Shown one piece after another: positions 50,601 through 57,703 of a stretch of 64,000 bases of DNA (positions are counted from its first letter, which is position 1; every line of letters starts with the position of its first letter). The position numbers and the translations under genes were made by a program. Below the pieces are notes generated by a model that was not told where the DNA came from, searched no databases, and saw nothing but the letters and a program-made list of their open reading frames with translations. Source of the DNA: Microbulbifer sp. YPW1 (GTDB taxonomy: Bacteria > Pseudomonadota > Gammaproteobacteria > Pseudomonadales > Cellvibrionaceae). The stretch lies in contig NZ_CP055157.1 in assembly GCF_013367775.1 (NCBI RefSeq), positions 3,050,001 to 3,114,000 on the forward strand, given 5' to 3'.

Positions 50601-51098
50601 ATGAGTCAGTATCAACAAAAATATTGGAGCCTCATAAGGGAGCTAAAAACTCACGTCATCTATCTCCACAATTATGCTGCGAGGTCAGAGTGGTGGGATA
50701 AGGCCATCAACATACTTCTCGCAATTACGTCATCTTCGAGTATTGCAGCATGGGCCATCTGGCAAGAATATCAGCTACTTTGGGCCGTAATTATTGCGTT
50801 GTCACAAGTGGTTACGGCGATCAAGCCGTTTTTGCCATTTAAACAAAGGTTAAAGCCAATCAGCGACCTCAATGATCAAATTCAGGATATTTCACTTGAC
50901 TGTGAGAGGCATTGGTTTTCGGTTGCTGAAGGTGAGCTTACAGAAAAAGAAATTCACGATTTGTATATCAGTCTTAAGGATAAATCGCTAAAGGCGGAAA
51001 AGAAGGCACTAAAAGATCTAGTTCTTCCTAAAAAGAAAAAAATTCTGCAAGAAGCTGAAAAAGAAGCCGAACAATACCTTGTAAACACGTACTACTAA
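50601..51098 (+). CDS. Cassette 10, gene 1: 2TM SLATT-like protein
   Basis: A 165-residue protein with two helices (about 34-52 and 58-78) flanked by an amphipathic amino region and a long charged, Lys/Glu-rich helical carboxy half (about 88-160). Layout (aromatic WSLIRELKTHVIYLHNYAARSEWWDKAINILLAI context, 2TM, then helical tail) resembles SLATT-type 2TM effectors known from nucleotide-signalling defence systems; this is only a topology and pattern resemblance. ATG 50601. A 48-residue ORF follows 10 bases after the stop in the same cassette. Confidence 0.6.
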   Translation: MSQYQQKYWSLIRELKTHVIYLHNYAARSEWWDKAINILLAITSSSSIAAWAIWQEYQLLWAVIIALSQVVTAIKPFLPFKQRLKPISDLNDQIQDISLDCERHWFSVAEGELTEKEIHDLYISLKDKSLKAEKKALKDLVLPKKKKILQEAEKEAEQYLVNTYY

Positions 51099-51108
51099 GG
51101 AGAAGTCA

Positions 51109-51255
51109 ATGTCTGATAAAAACAAACCCGGTTCACCCAGCCGAGATAGAATAATCAAAGAAAATGGCAGAGGCTTGCCGATAACAGGCACTAATACGCC
51201 TATGCCATCTGTGAAGCCTCCCAAATCGCCAGGTGGATCGAGCAAAAAAAGCTAA
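51109..51255 (+). CDS. Cassette 10, gene 2: 48-residue proline-rich protein
   Basis: A small ORF, ATG 51109, stop TAA 51253-51255, encoding 48 residues: Lys/Asp start, a short helix DRIIKENGRG, then Pro/Ser/Gly/Lys-rich end. It has one of the best ribosome sites of the array (AAGGAGAAG at about 51097-51105), 10 bases after the 2TM gene stop. The stop codon lies at the start of attC10. Too short for usual gene callers. Likely a partner or regulator of the 2TM protein (inference). Confidence 0.6.
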   Translation: MSDKNKPGSPSRDRIIKENGRGLPITGTNTPMPSVKPPKSPGGSSKKS

Positions 51256-51368
51256 CAATGCGCAGCAAAGGGACGGCTTACTTTATGCGCGTCTTGCGCA
51301 GGTCGCTGCGCTCCCATTTTCGCGCAAAACGCGCATAAAGTAAGCCGCCCCTGTGCGCGGCGTTAAGC
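51250..51368 (+). repeat. attC10 (type D)
   Basis: 119 bp from AGCTAAC to GTTAAGC; almost identical to attC4. Confidence 0.93.
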
Positions 51369-51385
51369 GTCACTAAAGGAATAGC

Positions 51386-51913
51386 ATGAAATTTCAAGAT
51401 CTAGTAACAGTAGGGATAAAGGTTTGCGGCATCCTGCTAATCTTTCTAGGCCTTCGCACCATTTCACTACAGTACTCGTTTTTAAGTACTTTAGTCGGAA
51501 GTAGTGATGATAGTGTTCGTGTATACACATTTATTACGATTCTTGAAATTTTATTGATTTTTCTTTGTGCATTGGTATTCGTCAAATTTCCAAACTTGGT
51601 GGCGAAAAAGCTATTTCCGAAAGAAGTCGAGTTAAATGTCAATTTATCTCAGGACGCCGAGCGTCTTATATCTGTGTCATGTTGTGTTCTCGGTATCTAT
51701 ATTTTGTCGTGGGCGATTCCAGATTTCATAAACAATGCACTTATGATTTCATTCCTTTCAAAATCCATGTACATGAGTGATGTTGTCTATATCGAAACGA
51801 TATTTGCAGAAGTTGTCACGGTAGTTGAAATATGTGTTGGGCTGTTCTTATGCATGCGTAGTGCAGGCCTTAGCGAGCTAGTTTGGAGGTTTCGTGGAGC
51901 CCGCGGCGCTTAA
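51386..51913 (+). CDS. Cassette 11: multi-span membrane protein
   Basis: A 175-residue membrane protein with about four helices (near 8-28, 45-68, 94-115 and 137-158). No recognised family. ATG 51386 is preceded by AAAGGA inside the cassette. The stop overlaps the start of attC11. Confidence 0.72.
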   Translation: MKFQDLVTVGIKVCGILLIFLGLRTISLQYSFLSTLVGSSDDSVRVYTFITILEILLIFLCALVFVKFPNLVAKKLFPKEVELNVNLSQDAERLISVSCCVLGIYILSWAIPDFINNALMISFLSKSMYMSDVVYIETIFAEVVTVVEICVGLFLCMRSAGLSELVWRFRGARGA

Positions 51914-52024
51914 CAAAGCAATGCAGCCGACGCCTTACTTTGTGCACTTTTTGCACGGTCGCTGCGCTCCCATTTTCGTGCAAAAAGCACACAAAGTAAG
52001 CCGCGGCTGATCGCGGCGTTAAGC
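51908..52024 (+). repeat. attC11 (type A)
   Basis: 117 bp from GCTTAAC to GTTAAGC. Inner arms CTTACTTTGTGCACTTTTTGC and the matching GCAAAAAGCACACAAAGTAAG side pair almost fully. Confidence 0.93.
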
Positions 52025-52043
52025 GAAGAAAAAGAATTAACCT

Positions 52044-52511
52044 ATGTGGCAATGCGTTTTAGATTCAATAGATTTAATTACCAAGATCGCACAGACCTTG
52101 ATTGCTGGCTTTGTCGCTTGGTTAGCATGGAGAACCTTCATTAAGGAGGAGACCCAGGAAGCTGAGGATTACGCTGACAATTCAACAATTGATCAAGGCG
52201 TAACAGAGTTAAAAATTTTCGAAACGACAAATCAAACAACAACGTTAAAGCGTACGATCAATGGAATCGAGTGCCACCTTGATGACAGGCGTCCAAATAA
52301 GAAGCAAGGCCACCGCTGGACATTAACGCCAAACATGGTCAAAGAAATACTTGAAAGCGGAGACATTTACGTAAATCCGAGTTATAAGTTGAAAACTGGA
52401 TATTTATCAATCGGGACGCACACTAACTGGTTGTACTCAAAAAATTTGTTCCCTGAGCCCGCAGGTTTACACCACAGAGTCATTGAACTACTGAAGTCCG
52501 TAGGCGCTTAA
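52044..52511 (+). CDS. Cassette 12: membrane-anchored protein
   Basis: A 155-residue protein with one amino-terminal helix (about 13-30, LITKIAQTLIAGFVAWLAWR) and a soluble mixed alpha/beta domain of about 120 residues, probably cytoplasmic. The domain has DDRRPNKKQGHRWTLTPNMVKEIL near residue 78. Family not recognised. ATG 52044, no clear ribosome site; the stop lies inside attC12. Confidence 0.68.
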   Translation: MWQCVLDSIDLITKIAQTLIAGFVAWLAWRTFIKEETQEAEDYADNSTIDQGVTELKIFETTNQTTTLKRTINGIECHLDDRRPNKKQGHRWTLTPNMVKEILESGDIYVNPSYKLKTGYLSIGTHTNWLYSKNLFPEPAGLHHRVIELLKSVGA

Positions 52512-52624
52512 CAAGGTGCGGCAGACCGACGTCTTACTTTGCGCACTTTTTTGCGCAGTCGCTACGCTCCTATTTTCGCGCAAAAAATCCACAAAGTAAG
52601 CCGCCGCTGCGCACGGCGTTATAA
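52506..52624 (+). repeat. attC12 (type A)
   Basis: 119 bp from GCTTAAC to GTTATAA; the core deviates from GTTRRRY at two positions. Confidence 0.9.
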
Positions 52625-52642
52625 CTAATTAGTTGAGCCACG

Positions 52643-52948
52643 ATGGAAGTAAAATTAAAGATCTATAGGAATAAAATAGAGCTATCAAATGGCTCGAAAA
52701 TCGTTTCCGAAAGCTCAAAAGAGGCATTCTCAACGCAGAGATTATTGGTCGCTAATTTTGACGCGGCCTGGAACTGTTTAGTAACAGCCGAGAAGAAACT
52801 ATCAATCAAGGGACTCTTTAAAAGAAAGCCCAAGGTTGTTGTAGAGCCTAAAGAGCTAATTGAAGGCGGCATTTCTCAGGTAGAGGATAGAATCTTCAGA
52901 GAGCTATCAATGGCGCTGAACCCAAAAAGTGTAGAAATTCGCGCGTAG
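52643..52948 (+). CDS. Cassette 13: small soluble protein
   Basis: A 101-residue soluble protein, beta-rich amino half (KLKIYRNKIELSNGSKIVSES), a middle basic segment GLFKRKPKVVVEPKE, and a helical end. Family not recognised. ATG 52643 follows TTGAGCCACG. The attC that should follow is split by an insertion sequence, so this cassette can no longer be excised normally. Confidence 0.68.
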   Translation: MEVKLKIYRNKIELSNGSKIVSESSKEAFSTQRLLVANFDAAWNCLVTAEKKLSIKGLFKRKPKVVVEPKELIEGGISQVEDRIFRELSMALNPKSVEIRA

Positions 52949-52954
52949 GAGGCC

Positions 52955-52966
52955 CGGTTATAACAA
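52955..52966 (+). repeat. attC13, 5' remnant (type B)
   Basis: CGGTTATAACAA is the opening of a type B attC, cut after TAACAA by an IS110/IS1111-type element. The rest lies at 54147-54286. Confidence 0.8.
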
Positions 52967-54150
52967 GTGACTATGGCTCTGAGTCAACCGCTTAGGCCAT
53001 GTTTCCCTCCCAGGCAGTACCATTTCGTACCATGCTGTTGAGGATAACAATCATCTTGCGCATGCATGCCACCAGAGCAACCTTCGGCCGTTTGCCGGCT
53101 GCTCTGAGTCGCTCATAGTGGTCTTTGAATTTCTTATTGCATTGGATGGTCGACATCATCGCCATGAACATAACTGTGCGTATTTGATGGCGTCCACCGC
53201 GTATTCGGCGAAGGCCCTGGTAGCGGCCGCTCTCTCGGTTGATCGGCGCCACCCCGACAAGTGCCGCGATCTCTTTGTTATTCAGGGTGCCGAGTTCTGG
53301 AAGGTCGCTAAGTAACGTGTAAGCCATGACTTTGCCCACTCCGGGCACACTTTGGAGAATTTCATTTTTCTCTTTCCAGTCGTCAGCTTGGGCAATCATG
53401 CCATCAAGGGCAGCATCTATCTTATCGATCTGCGCTTTGATCGTTTTCAGCATGGTGTTAATGCTGGTGCGCAGCTCTTTGGGCATGATGGATAGACGGT
53501 TCTTTTCCATCGTCTGCATCTCCATCAACTGTCGCCGGCGAACGAGTAAGTCACTGATTTTTCTGTCATTTTCCGGCGCCACAGCTGTTTGAGTAGGCTT
53601 GATGCTCTCGCCAAAGTGGGCGATCAGCTGAGCATCGATCTTGTCTGTTTTCGCGAGCTGCCCAATGGCTCCAGCAAACCGCCGTACATGAAGAGGATTG
53701 GCGACAACTACAGGTAGATTATGTTTTGCAGCAGCGAACACGAAGGTATGCTCCAGGCGGCCAGTGGCTTCAATAACGATGCGCGTTGGCTGATGTGCTT
53801 TGATGCGCTTAATAGCTTCGCGAACACCTTTCGCATCGTTGCTGACAGCAAAGTATTCGCCAAGAGGGCGTATATAAATATCGAGCTGGGTCTTGCCGGT
53901 ATCTATGCCGACATTGACTTCATTGTCTTGTGAGTGGTTCATTGGTAAGTTAACTCTTGCTTGCAATACGAGCTCGAGGCCCTGATGACTATTCGAGTTG
54001 TTACTTTGAGTTTATGCGGCGTTCCCACTTGTTAACGGTCTCTCGACAGAGGAGCCAGACAGGCATCGAACTACCGCATAAAAGGCCTCTGGTTGCAGCC
54101 AGAGGTGGGCCTCAATTTTGCCCGTTTGAGAGAGCATGTACACCATACAA
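52967..54150 (-). mobile_element. IS110 family element (IS1111-like) inserted in attC13
   Basis: About 1,184 bp. The left side joins TAACAA, the right side resumes ACAATGCCAGGCAG, so ends are ambiguous by the shared ACAA. No terminal inverted repeats, but subterminal stretches (GGCTCTGAGTCAACCG near 52975 and the reverse complement of CCCGTTTGAGAGAGCAT near 54121) are partly alike, as in the IS1111 group. No target duplication is seen beyond those bases. Confidence 0.85.
52992..53942 (-). CDS. IS110/IS1111 family transposase
   Basis: A 316-residue DEDD-type transposase. Amino domain: VGIDTGKTQLD with the first Asp, VIEATGRLE with the Glu, AKTDKIDAQLIAHF with the last acidic pair. Carboxy domain: SVPGVGKVMAYTLLSDLPELG and the LVGVAPINRESGRYQGLRRI block containing the conserved Ser. 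It looks intact. ATG 53942 (MNHSQDNEVNVG) is chosen; a TTG at 53966 also opens the frame. Orientation is opposite to the cassette genes. Confidence 0.95.
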   Translation of the reverse strand: MNHSQDNEVNVGIDTGKTQLDIYIRPLGEYFAVSNDAKGVREAIKRIKAHQPTRIVIEATGRLEHTFVFAAAKHNLPVVVANPLHVRRFAGAIGQLAKTDKIDAQLIAHFGESIKPTQTAVAPENDRKISDLLVRRRQLMEMQTMEKNRLSIMPKELRTSINTMLKTIKAQIDKIDAALDGMIAQADDWKEKNEILQSVPGVGKVMAYTLLSDLPELGTLNNKEIAALVGVAPINRESGRYQGLRRIRGGRHQIRTVMFMAMMSTIQCNKKFKDHYERLRAAGKRPKVALVACMRKMIVILNSMVRNGTAWEGNMA

Positions 54151-54286
54151 TGCCAGGCAGTAAAGCTCCGGGCCTTCGGCCCTCCGCGGGACAGCTTACC
54201 TTGTGCACGTTTTGCGCGGGTCGCTGCGCTCCCATTTTCGCGCAAATCGCCCACAAGGTAAGCTACCCCTGCTGGCGGCGTTAAGT
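54147..54286 (+). repeat. attC13, 3' remainder (type B)
   Basis: Continues from the remnant at 52955-52966 and ends GTTAAGT. Side hairpin GGGCC-TTC-GGCCC, arms swapped relative to attC2 and attC7. Confidence 0.88.
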
Positions 54287-54290
54287 GAGT

Positions 54291-54614
54291 ATGCAAGTGA
54301 AGAGAATCTGTGTTGCTCTCAACCTCTTATTGACGGCTCTTTCTTGCTCGGCGAATGAAGTCGTAGAGCTGAAAGTATACGATTGTGGGCCATTGGCTAG
54401 AGGGGAGTTGGGGGTTGTCTTTAGTACGGGTGAATACGGGAGCGGGCAAACGTATTTTTCAAAAGGTAAAGCAACAGTAGTATGTAGCAAACTTGTAAAC
54501 GCAGAAAAAGTGTCTGGCTATGAATCAAATTACTGTGAAAAATACGAACCAGAGAATTCCCATGAGTGTAAGCATATAAAAGTATTTGAGATTCTAAAGT
54601 ACCATGGGTCCTGA
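54291..54614 (+). CDS. Cassette 14: secreted small protein
   Basis: A 107-residue product with a signal peptide (MQVKRICVALNLLLTALSCSA, cut before NEV). The mature part has four Cys (YDCGP, VVCSK, NYCEK, HECKH), so two disulfides are possible. Family not recognised. ATG 54291 is preferred; a GTG at 54285, overlapping the recombination core, is in frame two codons earlier. Confidence 0.72.
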   Translation: MQVKRICVALNLLLTALSCSANEVVELKVYDCGPLARGELGVVFSTGEYGSGQTYFSKGKATVVCSKLVNAEKVSGYESNYCEKYEPENSHECKHIKVFEILKYHGS

Positions 54615-54617
54615 TTC

Positions 54618-54737
54618 ACTTAACGAGCAGCGGCAGAGCGACAGCCAACGCTACGCACATTTTGTGTTACTCGCTGGCGCTCAAACATTAACACAAAATG
54701 TGCTCCGCGCTGGCTGCGCCTGCGCTGGGCGTTAAAT
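54618..54737 (+). repeat. attC14 (type C)
   Basis: 120 bp from ACTTAAC to GTTAAAT. Inner arms GCACATTTTGTGTTA and TAACACAAAATGTGC pair perfectly over 15 bases. Confidence 0.94.
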
Positions 54738-54759
54738 ATTCAAGTTATCCGAAGAGCAT

Positions 54760-55095
54760 ATGAGCCAAGAACACCGAATAGAATTAGTAGAAAATGATGT
54801 ATGTACAGTGTCCATGGCCGGTAACTGCGGTCGCTATTTCATGTGGCAAAAAGGGCTGACAGAACAAACCGGTTCAAAAGACGGCATCTACTTTGAGTAC
54901 AATGATCAAATTAATGGCGGGTACAATACAGCATCTCATTGCGTTGTAGAGAGTACTGGCTTGCGAGTTACGTTGGTTAGCACGGAAACTATATTTTTGG
55001 GTTTTCCGAAAAATTTTAGTCAGCTTAATGAGCTAAAAGCTGCGCTAAAAAAGGTATATGCAGAGCGCGAGGATGCCCTAGAGTTCAGCATTTAA
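54760..55095 (+). CDS. Cassette 15: small soluble protein
   Basis: A 111-residue soluble protein, beta-rich first two thirds with three Cys (NDVCTV, GNCGRY, SHCVVE) and a helical end (QLNELKAALKKVYAERED). Family not recognised. ATG 54760 is preceded by GAAGAG. Stop lies at the start of attC15. Confidence 0.68.
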   Translation: MSQEHRIELVENDVCTVSMAGNCGRYFMWQKGLTEQTGSKDGIYFEYNDQINGGYNTASHCVVESTGLRVTLVSTETIFLGFPKNFSQLNELKAALKKVYAEREDALEFSI

Positions 55096-55234
55096 CAAAG
55101 CCAGGCAGTAAAACTCCGGGCCTCCGGCCCTCCGCGGGACAGCTTACCTTGTGCACGTTTTGCGCAGGTCGCTTCGCTCCCATTTTTGCACAAAACACGC
55201 ACAAGCTACGCTGCCCCTGCTGGCGGCGTTATGG
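55090..55234 (+). repeat. attC15 (type B, with side hairpin)
   Basis: 145 bp from ATTTAAC to GTTATGG. Side hairpin GGGCC-TCC-GGCCC. The inner right arm (CACAAGCTACGCTGCC) has drifted slightly. Confidence 0.9.
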
Positions 55235-55500
55235 TGCCGGGCCGTTAAATTTGTGGCGTGTGCCAGCGTGTAATTGAAAGCACTGTTTTGGCCCGCAGTA
55301 TTTGGCTATTTGCCATGATAAAATCAAGCAGTTTCGTTCCTAGTGCTTTCGTTTAAGTCCGTAGGAATCGGGGCAACTCCGCTGCAGCAATGCGGAGTGC
55401 CAATAAGAGAATAATTGGTTGGGGGAAGCTGGAAGTTCTTTCCTTGTTTTAAAGGAGCTTCGGCGCATTCGGTGCCCGTAGGTACTTCGGAGCGCGTCAG
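55235..55500 (+). other. Cassette 16: no convincing protein-coding gene
   Basis: 266 bases between attC15 and attC16. On the plus strand the longest ATG frame is about 20 codons (from 55390), without a ribosome site. A minus-strand frame (55340-55540) starts inside attC16 and has no features. A non-ATG plus frame ending VGTSERVSHN reads into attC16. The cassette may be non-coding, encode an RNA, or be decayed. Confidence 0.55.
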
Positions 55501-55619
55501 CCATAACCAGGCGCTGCAGCCGACATCTTACTTTAAGCACTTTGTTGCGCAGTCGCTACGCTCCTATTTTCGCGCAACAAAGCGCCCAAAGTAAGCTGCG
55601 GCTGAGCGCGGCGTTATGA
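55501..55619 (+). repeat. attC16 (type A)
   Basis: 119 bp from CCATAAC to GTTATGA; both outer boxes deviate slightly from consensus. Confidence 0.9.
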
Positions 55620-55631
55620 GTCCATGTAGTC

Positions 55632-55979
55632 ATGCACAAATACAAGACTTCGGCTTTTCCATATTTATGTGAAATCGCCATTGATCCAGGTTTGGCGTAT
55701 ACGAAAAGAGATCTAAGAGTTTTCAACAGTAAGAATGAGCGTGGCGTGGCTGTCTATGGACATTCACCAAATGTTCTTATCGTCTCAAAGGAGAGCTACG
55801 ACCACTGGAACACAATACGCGTTCTGGTTGGCGCCCTGGATACCGGTAAATTGGCTATCTGTGGAAGCAATTTCCCGAAAGATTTTCCTGAGTATTTAAT
55901 GAGCTCAAATCCGGCGATAAAAGTACGCCTCTTGAATTATGATCAGAGTGCAGAAGGCAGGAAGTGGCTCCGGTGTTAA
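55632..55979 (+). CDS. Cassette 17: small soluble protein
   Basis: A 115-residue soluble protein, alternating short strands and loops, no signal peptide. Notable stretch GHSPNVLIVSKESYDHWNTIRVLV near residue 43. Family not recognised. ATG 55632 lies about 13 bases after the core; no good ribosome site. Eight bases separate its stop from attC17. Confidence 0.66.
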   Translation: MHKYKTSAFPYLCEIAIDPGLAYTKRDLRVFNSKNERGVAVYGHSPNVLIVSKESYDHWNTIRVLVGALDTGKLAICGSNFPKDFPEYLMSSNPAIKVRLLNYDQSAEGRKWLRC

Positions 55980-55986
55980 ACCAAAC

Positions 55987-56114
55987 TCATAACAATGCAA
56001 TGCATCCGACGTCTTACTTTGTGCGCTTTTTGCACGGTCGCTGCGCTCCCATTTTTGTGCATAAAGTGTCCACGAAAGTGGTAGCAGATCATGCCGCTGC
56101 TCGCGGCGTTAAGT
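55987..56114 (+). repeat. attC17 (type A, altered right arm)
   Basis: 128 bp from TCATAAC to GTTAAGT. The left half is typical; the right half has CACGAAAGTGGTAGCAGATCA-like sequence in place of the normal arm, so pairing is weakened. It may recombine poorly. Confidence 0.8.
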
Positions 56115-56177
56115 TTCTTAGTGTTCAGAGAAGCTTCCATTCAGTTGCTTGAAAAAAAGTGGATAGGGAAATTTCAC

Positions 56178-56339
56178 ATGAATAAGAAGGCATTCAGAGC
56201 ATCAGCTTTAGTTATTGGCATAGCCTGGCTTTGCGCCATCATCTTCACGGCTATCTCTCCAATGCAAATTACTATGCTCGCCATACTCTTGTTGGTTTTG
56301 TCCTTTGTAGTCTTGGCTATATTGGGAGCCATAAAGTGA
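56178..56339 (+). CDS. Cassette 18: 53-residue membrane protein
   Basis: A small protein with two helices (about 9-28 and 31-51) and a basic start MNKKAFR. ATG 56178 is preceded by ATAGGGA at about eight bases. The frame is open further upstream into the attC (GTG at 56121 is possible, giving 72 residues). Family not recognised. Confidence 0.6.
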   Translation: MNKKAFRASALVIGIAWLCAIIFTAISPMQITMLAILLLVLSFVVLAILGAIK

Positions 56340-56479
56340 ACCAGGGCGGCCAAAACGGCAGTAAGGCTACGGCCCTCCGCGGGACGGCTTACCTTATGCA
56401 TGTTTTACGCGGGTCGCTTTGCTCCCATTTTCGCGCAAAACGCGCATAAGGCAAACCGCCCCTGCCGTGGGCGTTAGTA
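56335..56479 (+). repeat. attC18 (type B, degenerate start)
   Basis: 145 bp, ending GTTAGTA. The right half is normal, but the start has AGTGAAC instead of RYYYAAC-like TAAC, and the side hairpin is lost (GGCTACGGCC). It overlaps the last codons of cassette 18. Confidence 0.78.
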
Positions 56480-56691
56480 AGCAGACTCAAGTCTCTGCTC
56501 TAGATAGCGGACAAAACGGGTTATTATTGATAGGGTGACTGATGTCAGAAACTGGCCGTGAGTTACAATTTGATGAGTAGAACATGAAAGCGGATCTTGA
56601 AAAATTTCCTCATATCTACGTGTCGAAAAAGACCTAAAATGAAAAATGCACCTTTTCGCTAAACGTTACATTGAAAAGTAAGGACTCGATA
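56480..56691 (+). other. Leader of cassette 19
   Basis: About 210 bases before the RDD gene, unusually long for this array. Three tiny ATG frames (12 codons from 56541, 17 from 56584, 7 from 56639) occur in series. It may hold a cassette-borne promoter; no clear -35/-10 pair found. Confidence 0.4.
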
Positions 56692-57198
56692 TTGAAAGAA
56701 GAGAAACCGTTTAAACCACTAAAGTCAGTTGCAGGTGAACCTGATAATTTGACTAGACTTGCATCTCGAAGTTCTCGTTTGATAGCGACGTTAATTGATT
56801 CAGCCACTGCGGCGTTCCTTTTATTTCCACTTCTTTGGTTTATATTGTTAGAGGAAGCTCGCGTAGGAAATATTACAGTGCTTCGTATGATCATCTGCTC
56901 TCTAGTTATTGGCATTTTAAGTTATGCTCTTGTTAATGCCTATTATTTACATAAAAAAGGTCAGTCTTTTGGAAAAATGTATGTAGGGATACGAGTGATA
57001 GGCTCCAAAAGCGGTCAGGTTATTCCTTTTTATAAGTATTTTTTATTGAGGATTCTTCCGATAATAATAGTTATTTTTCCTATATTTATTGGCCTTATAA
57101 TAATAATTATTGATTCTTTGTTTATTTTCAGGAAAGACAAGCGCTGCTTACATGACTTATTAACGGGAACCCTTGTCGTTAATGTTAATGAAAAGTGA
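56692..57198 (+). CDS. Cassette 19: RDD family membrane protein
   Basis: RDD proteins are three-helix membrane proteins of varied, mostly unknown function (some Na+/H+ antiport). The 168-residue product has the family opening LASRSSRLIATLIDSATAA near residue 32, a KKGQSFGKMYVGIRVIG block near 97, and the end DKRCLHDLLTGTLVV. TTG 56692 follows AAGGA at seven bases and is preferred; another TTG at 56671 would add seven residues. Very AT-rich with runs of Ile codons, unlike neighbouring cassettes, and closed by an attC of different type: probably arrived from another integron. Confidence 0.82.
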   Translation: MKEEKPFKPLKSVAGEPDNLTRLASRSSRLIATLIDSATAAFLLFPLLWFILLEEARVGNITVLRMIICSLVIGILSYALVNAYYLHKKGQSFGKMYVGIRVIGSKSGQVIPFYKYFLLRILPIIIVIFPIFIGLIIIIIDSLFIFRKDKRCLHDLLTGTLVVNVNEK

Positions 57199-57202
57199 AT
57201 AT

Positions 57203-57263
57203 GCCTAACAAGAAAATGAAAAAAGACGCAAACAAAAGCACGCTTTTTATTTGAGCGTTAGTA
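57203..57263 (+). repeat. attC19: short, AT-rich attC unlike the others
   Basis: 61 bp from GCCTAAC to GTTAGTA. CTAAC pairs with GTTAG; the inner arms AAATGAAAAAAG and the complement of CTTTTTATTT pair with one extrahelical G, the canonical layout of short attC sites. It shares no sequence with types A-D beyond the core boxes. Confidence 0.82.
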
Positions 57264-57267
57264 GTCA

Positions 57268-57537
57268 ATGGAAAGTAAACTTGATACCGGTGAGATACTA
57301 AAAATCAAGGACGAAGGCACCTTGCTTGAGGTATATACATCTGACGAGCTCGATCTACTCTTTTCAGTTCAGCCGCCCGAGTATTCGGGTTTCTATACTT
57401 TCGCACGCCATTCCATAGAAGGTGAATGTCCGATCGTTTCATTTGAACCTTCGCATAAAATTAATGGTTGGCAAGATTGGTATTACAAGGTAAATCTTAA
57501 AACCAAGAGTATTGAGCGTCTAAACCCGTGGCGCTAA
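57268..57537 (+). CDS. Cassette 20: small soluble protein
   Basis: An 89-residue soluble acidic protein ending in a basic, aromatic stretch (GWQDWYYKVNLKTKSIERLNPWR). No signal peptide. Family not recognised; size and charge would fit an immunity-type protein, without proof. ATG 57268 lies five bases after the core. Confidence 0.66.
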   Translation: MESKLDTGEILKIKDEGTLLEVYTSDELDLLFSVQPPEYSGFYTFARHSIEGECPIVSFEPSHKINGWQDWYYKVNLKTKSIERLNPWR

Positions 57538-57540
57538 AAC

Positions 57541-57684
57541 TACTAACAAACGCAAGCAGAATGCTCCGGCCCATCGGGCCTCCGCGGAACGCCCAACGCT
57601 ATGCACATTTTGTGCGGGTCGCTGCGCTCCCAGTTTCGCACAAAACGTGCATAGCATTGGTCGCCCCTGTTGCGGGCGTTAGCC
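57541..57684 (+). repeat. attC20 (type B, with side hairpin)
   Basis: 144 bp from TACTAAC to GTTAGCC. Side hairpin GGCCC-ATC-GGGCC. The inner stem differs from other type B sites (GCCCAACGCTATGC), yet its right arm changes to match (GCATAGCATTGG). Confidence 0.88.
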
Positions 57685-57703
57685 ATCATAAGGAAAGTCG
57701 AGC

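Noticed and set aside
51018..51245. 75-codon minus-strand frame in cassette 10
   Set aside because: Opposite the 2TM gene and the 48-residue ORF, which has the proper ribosome site.
53118..53933. Plus-strand frames inside the insertion sequence
   Set aside because: Shadows of the transposase, which shows full DEDD motifs on the minus strand.
55340..55540. 66-codon minus-strand frame in cassette 16
   Set aside because: Starts within attC16, opposite to every other cassette gene, no ribosome site and no recognisable features.
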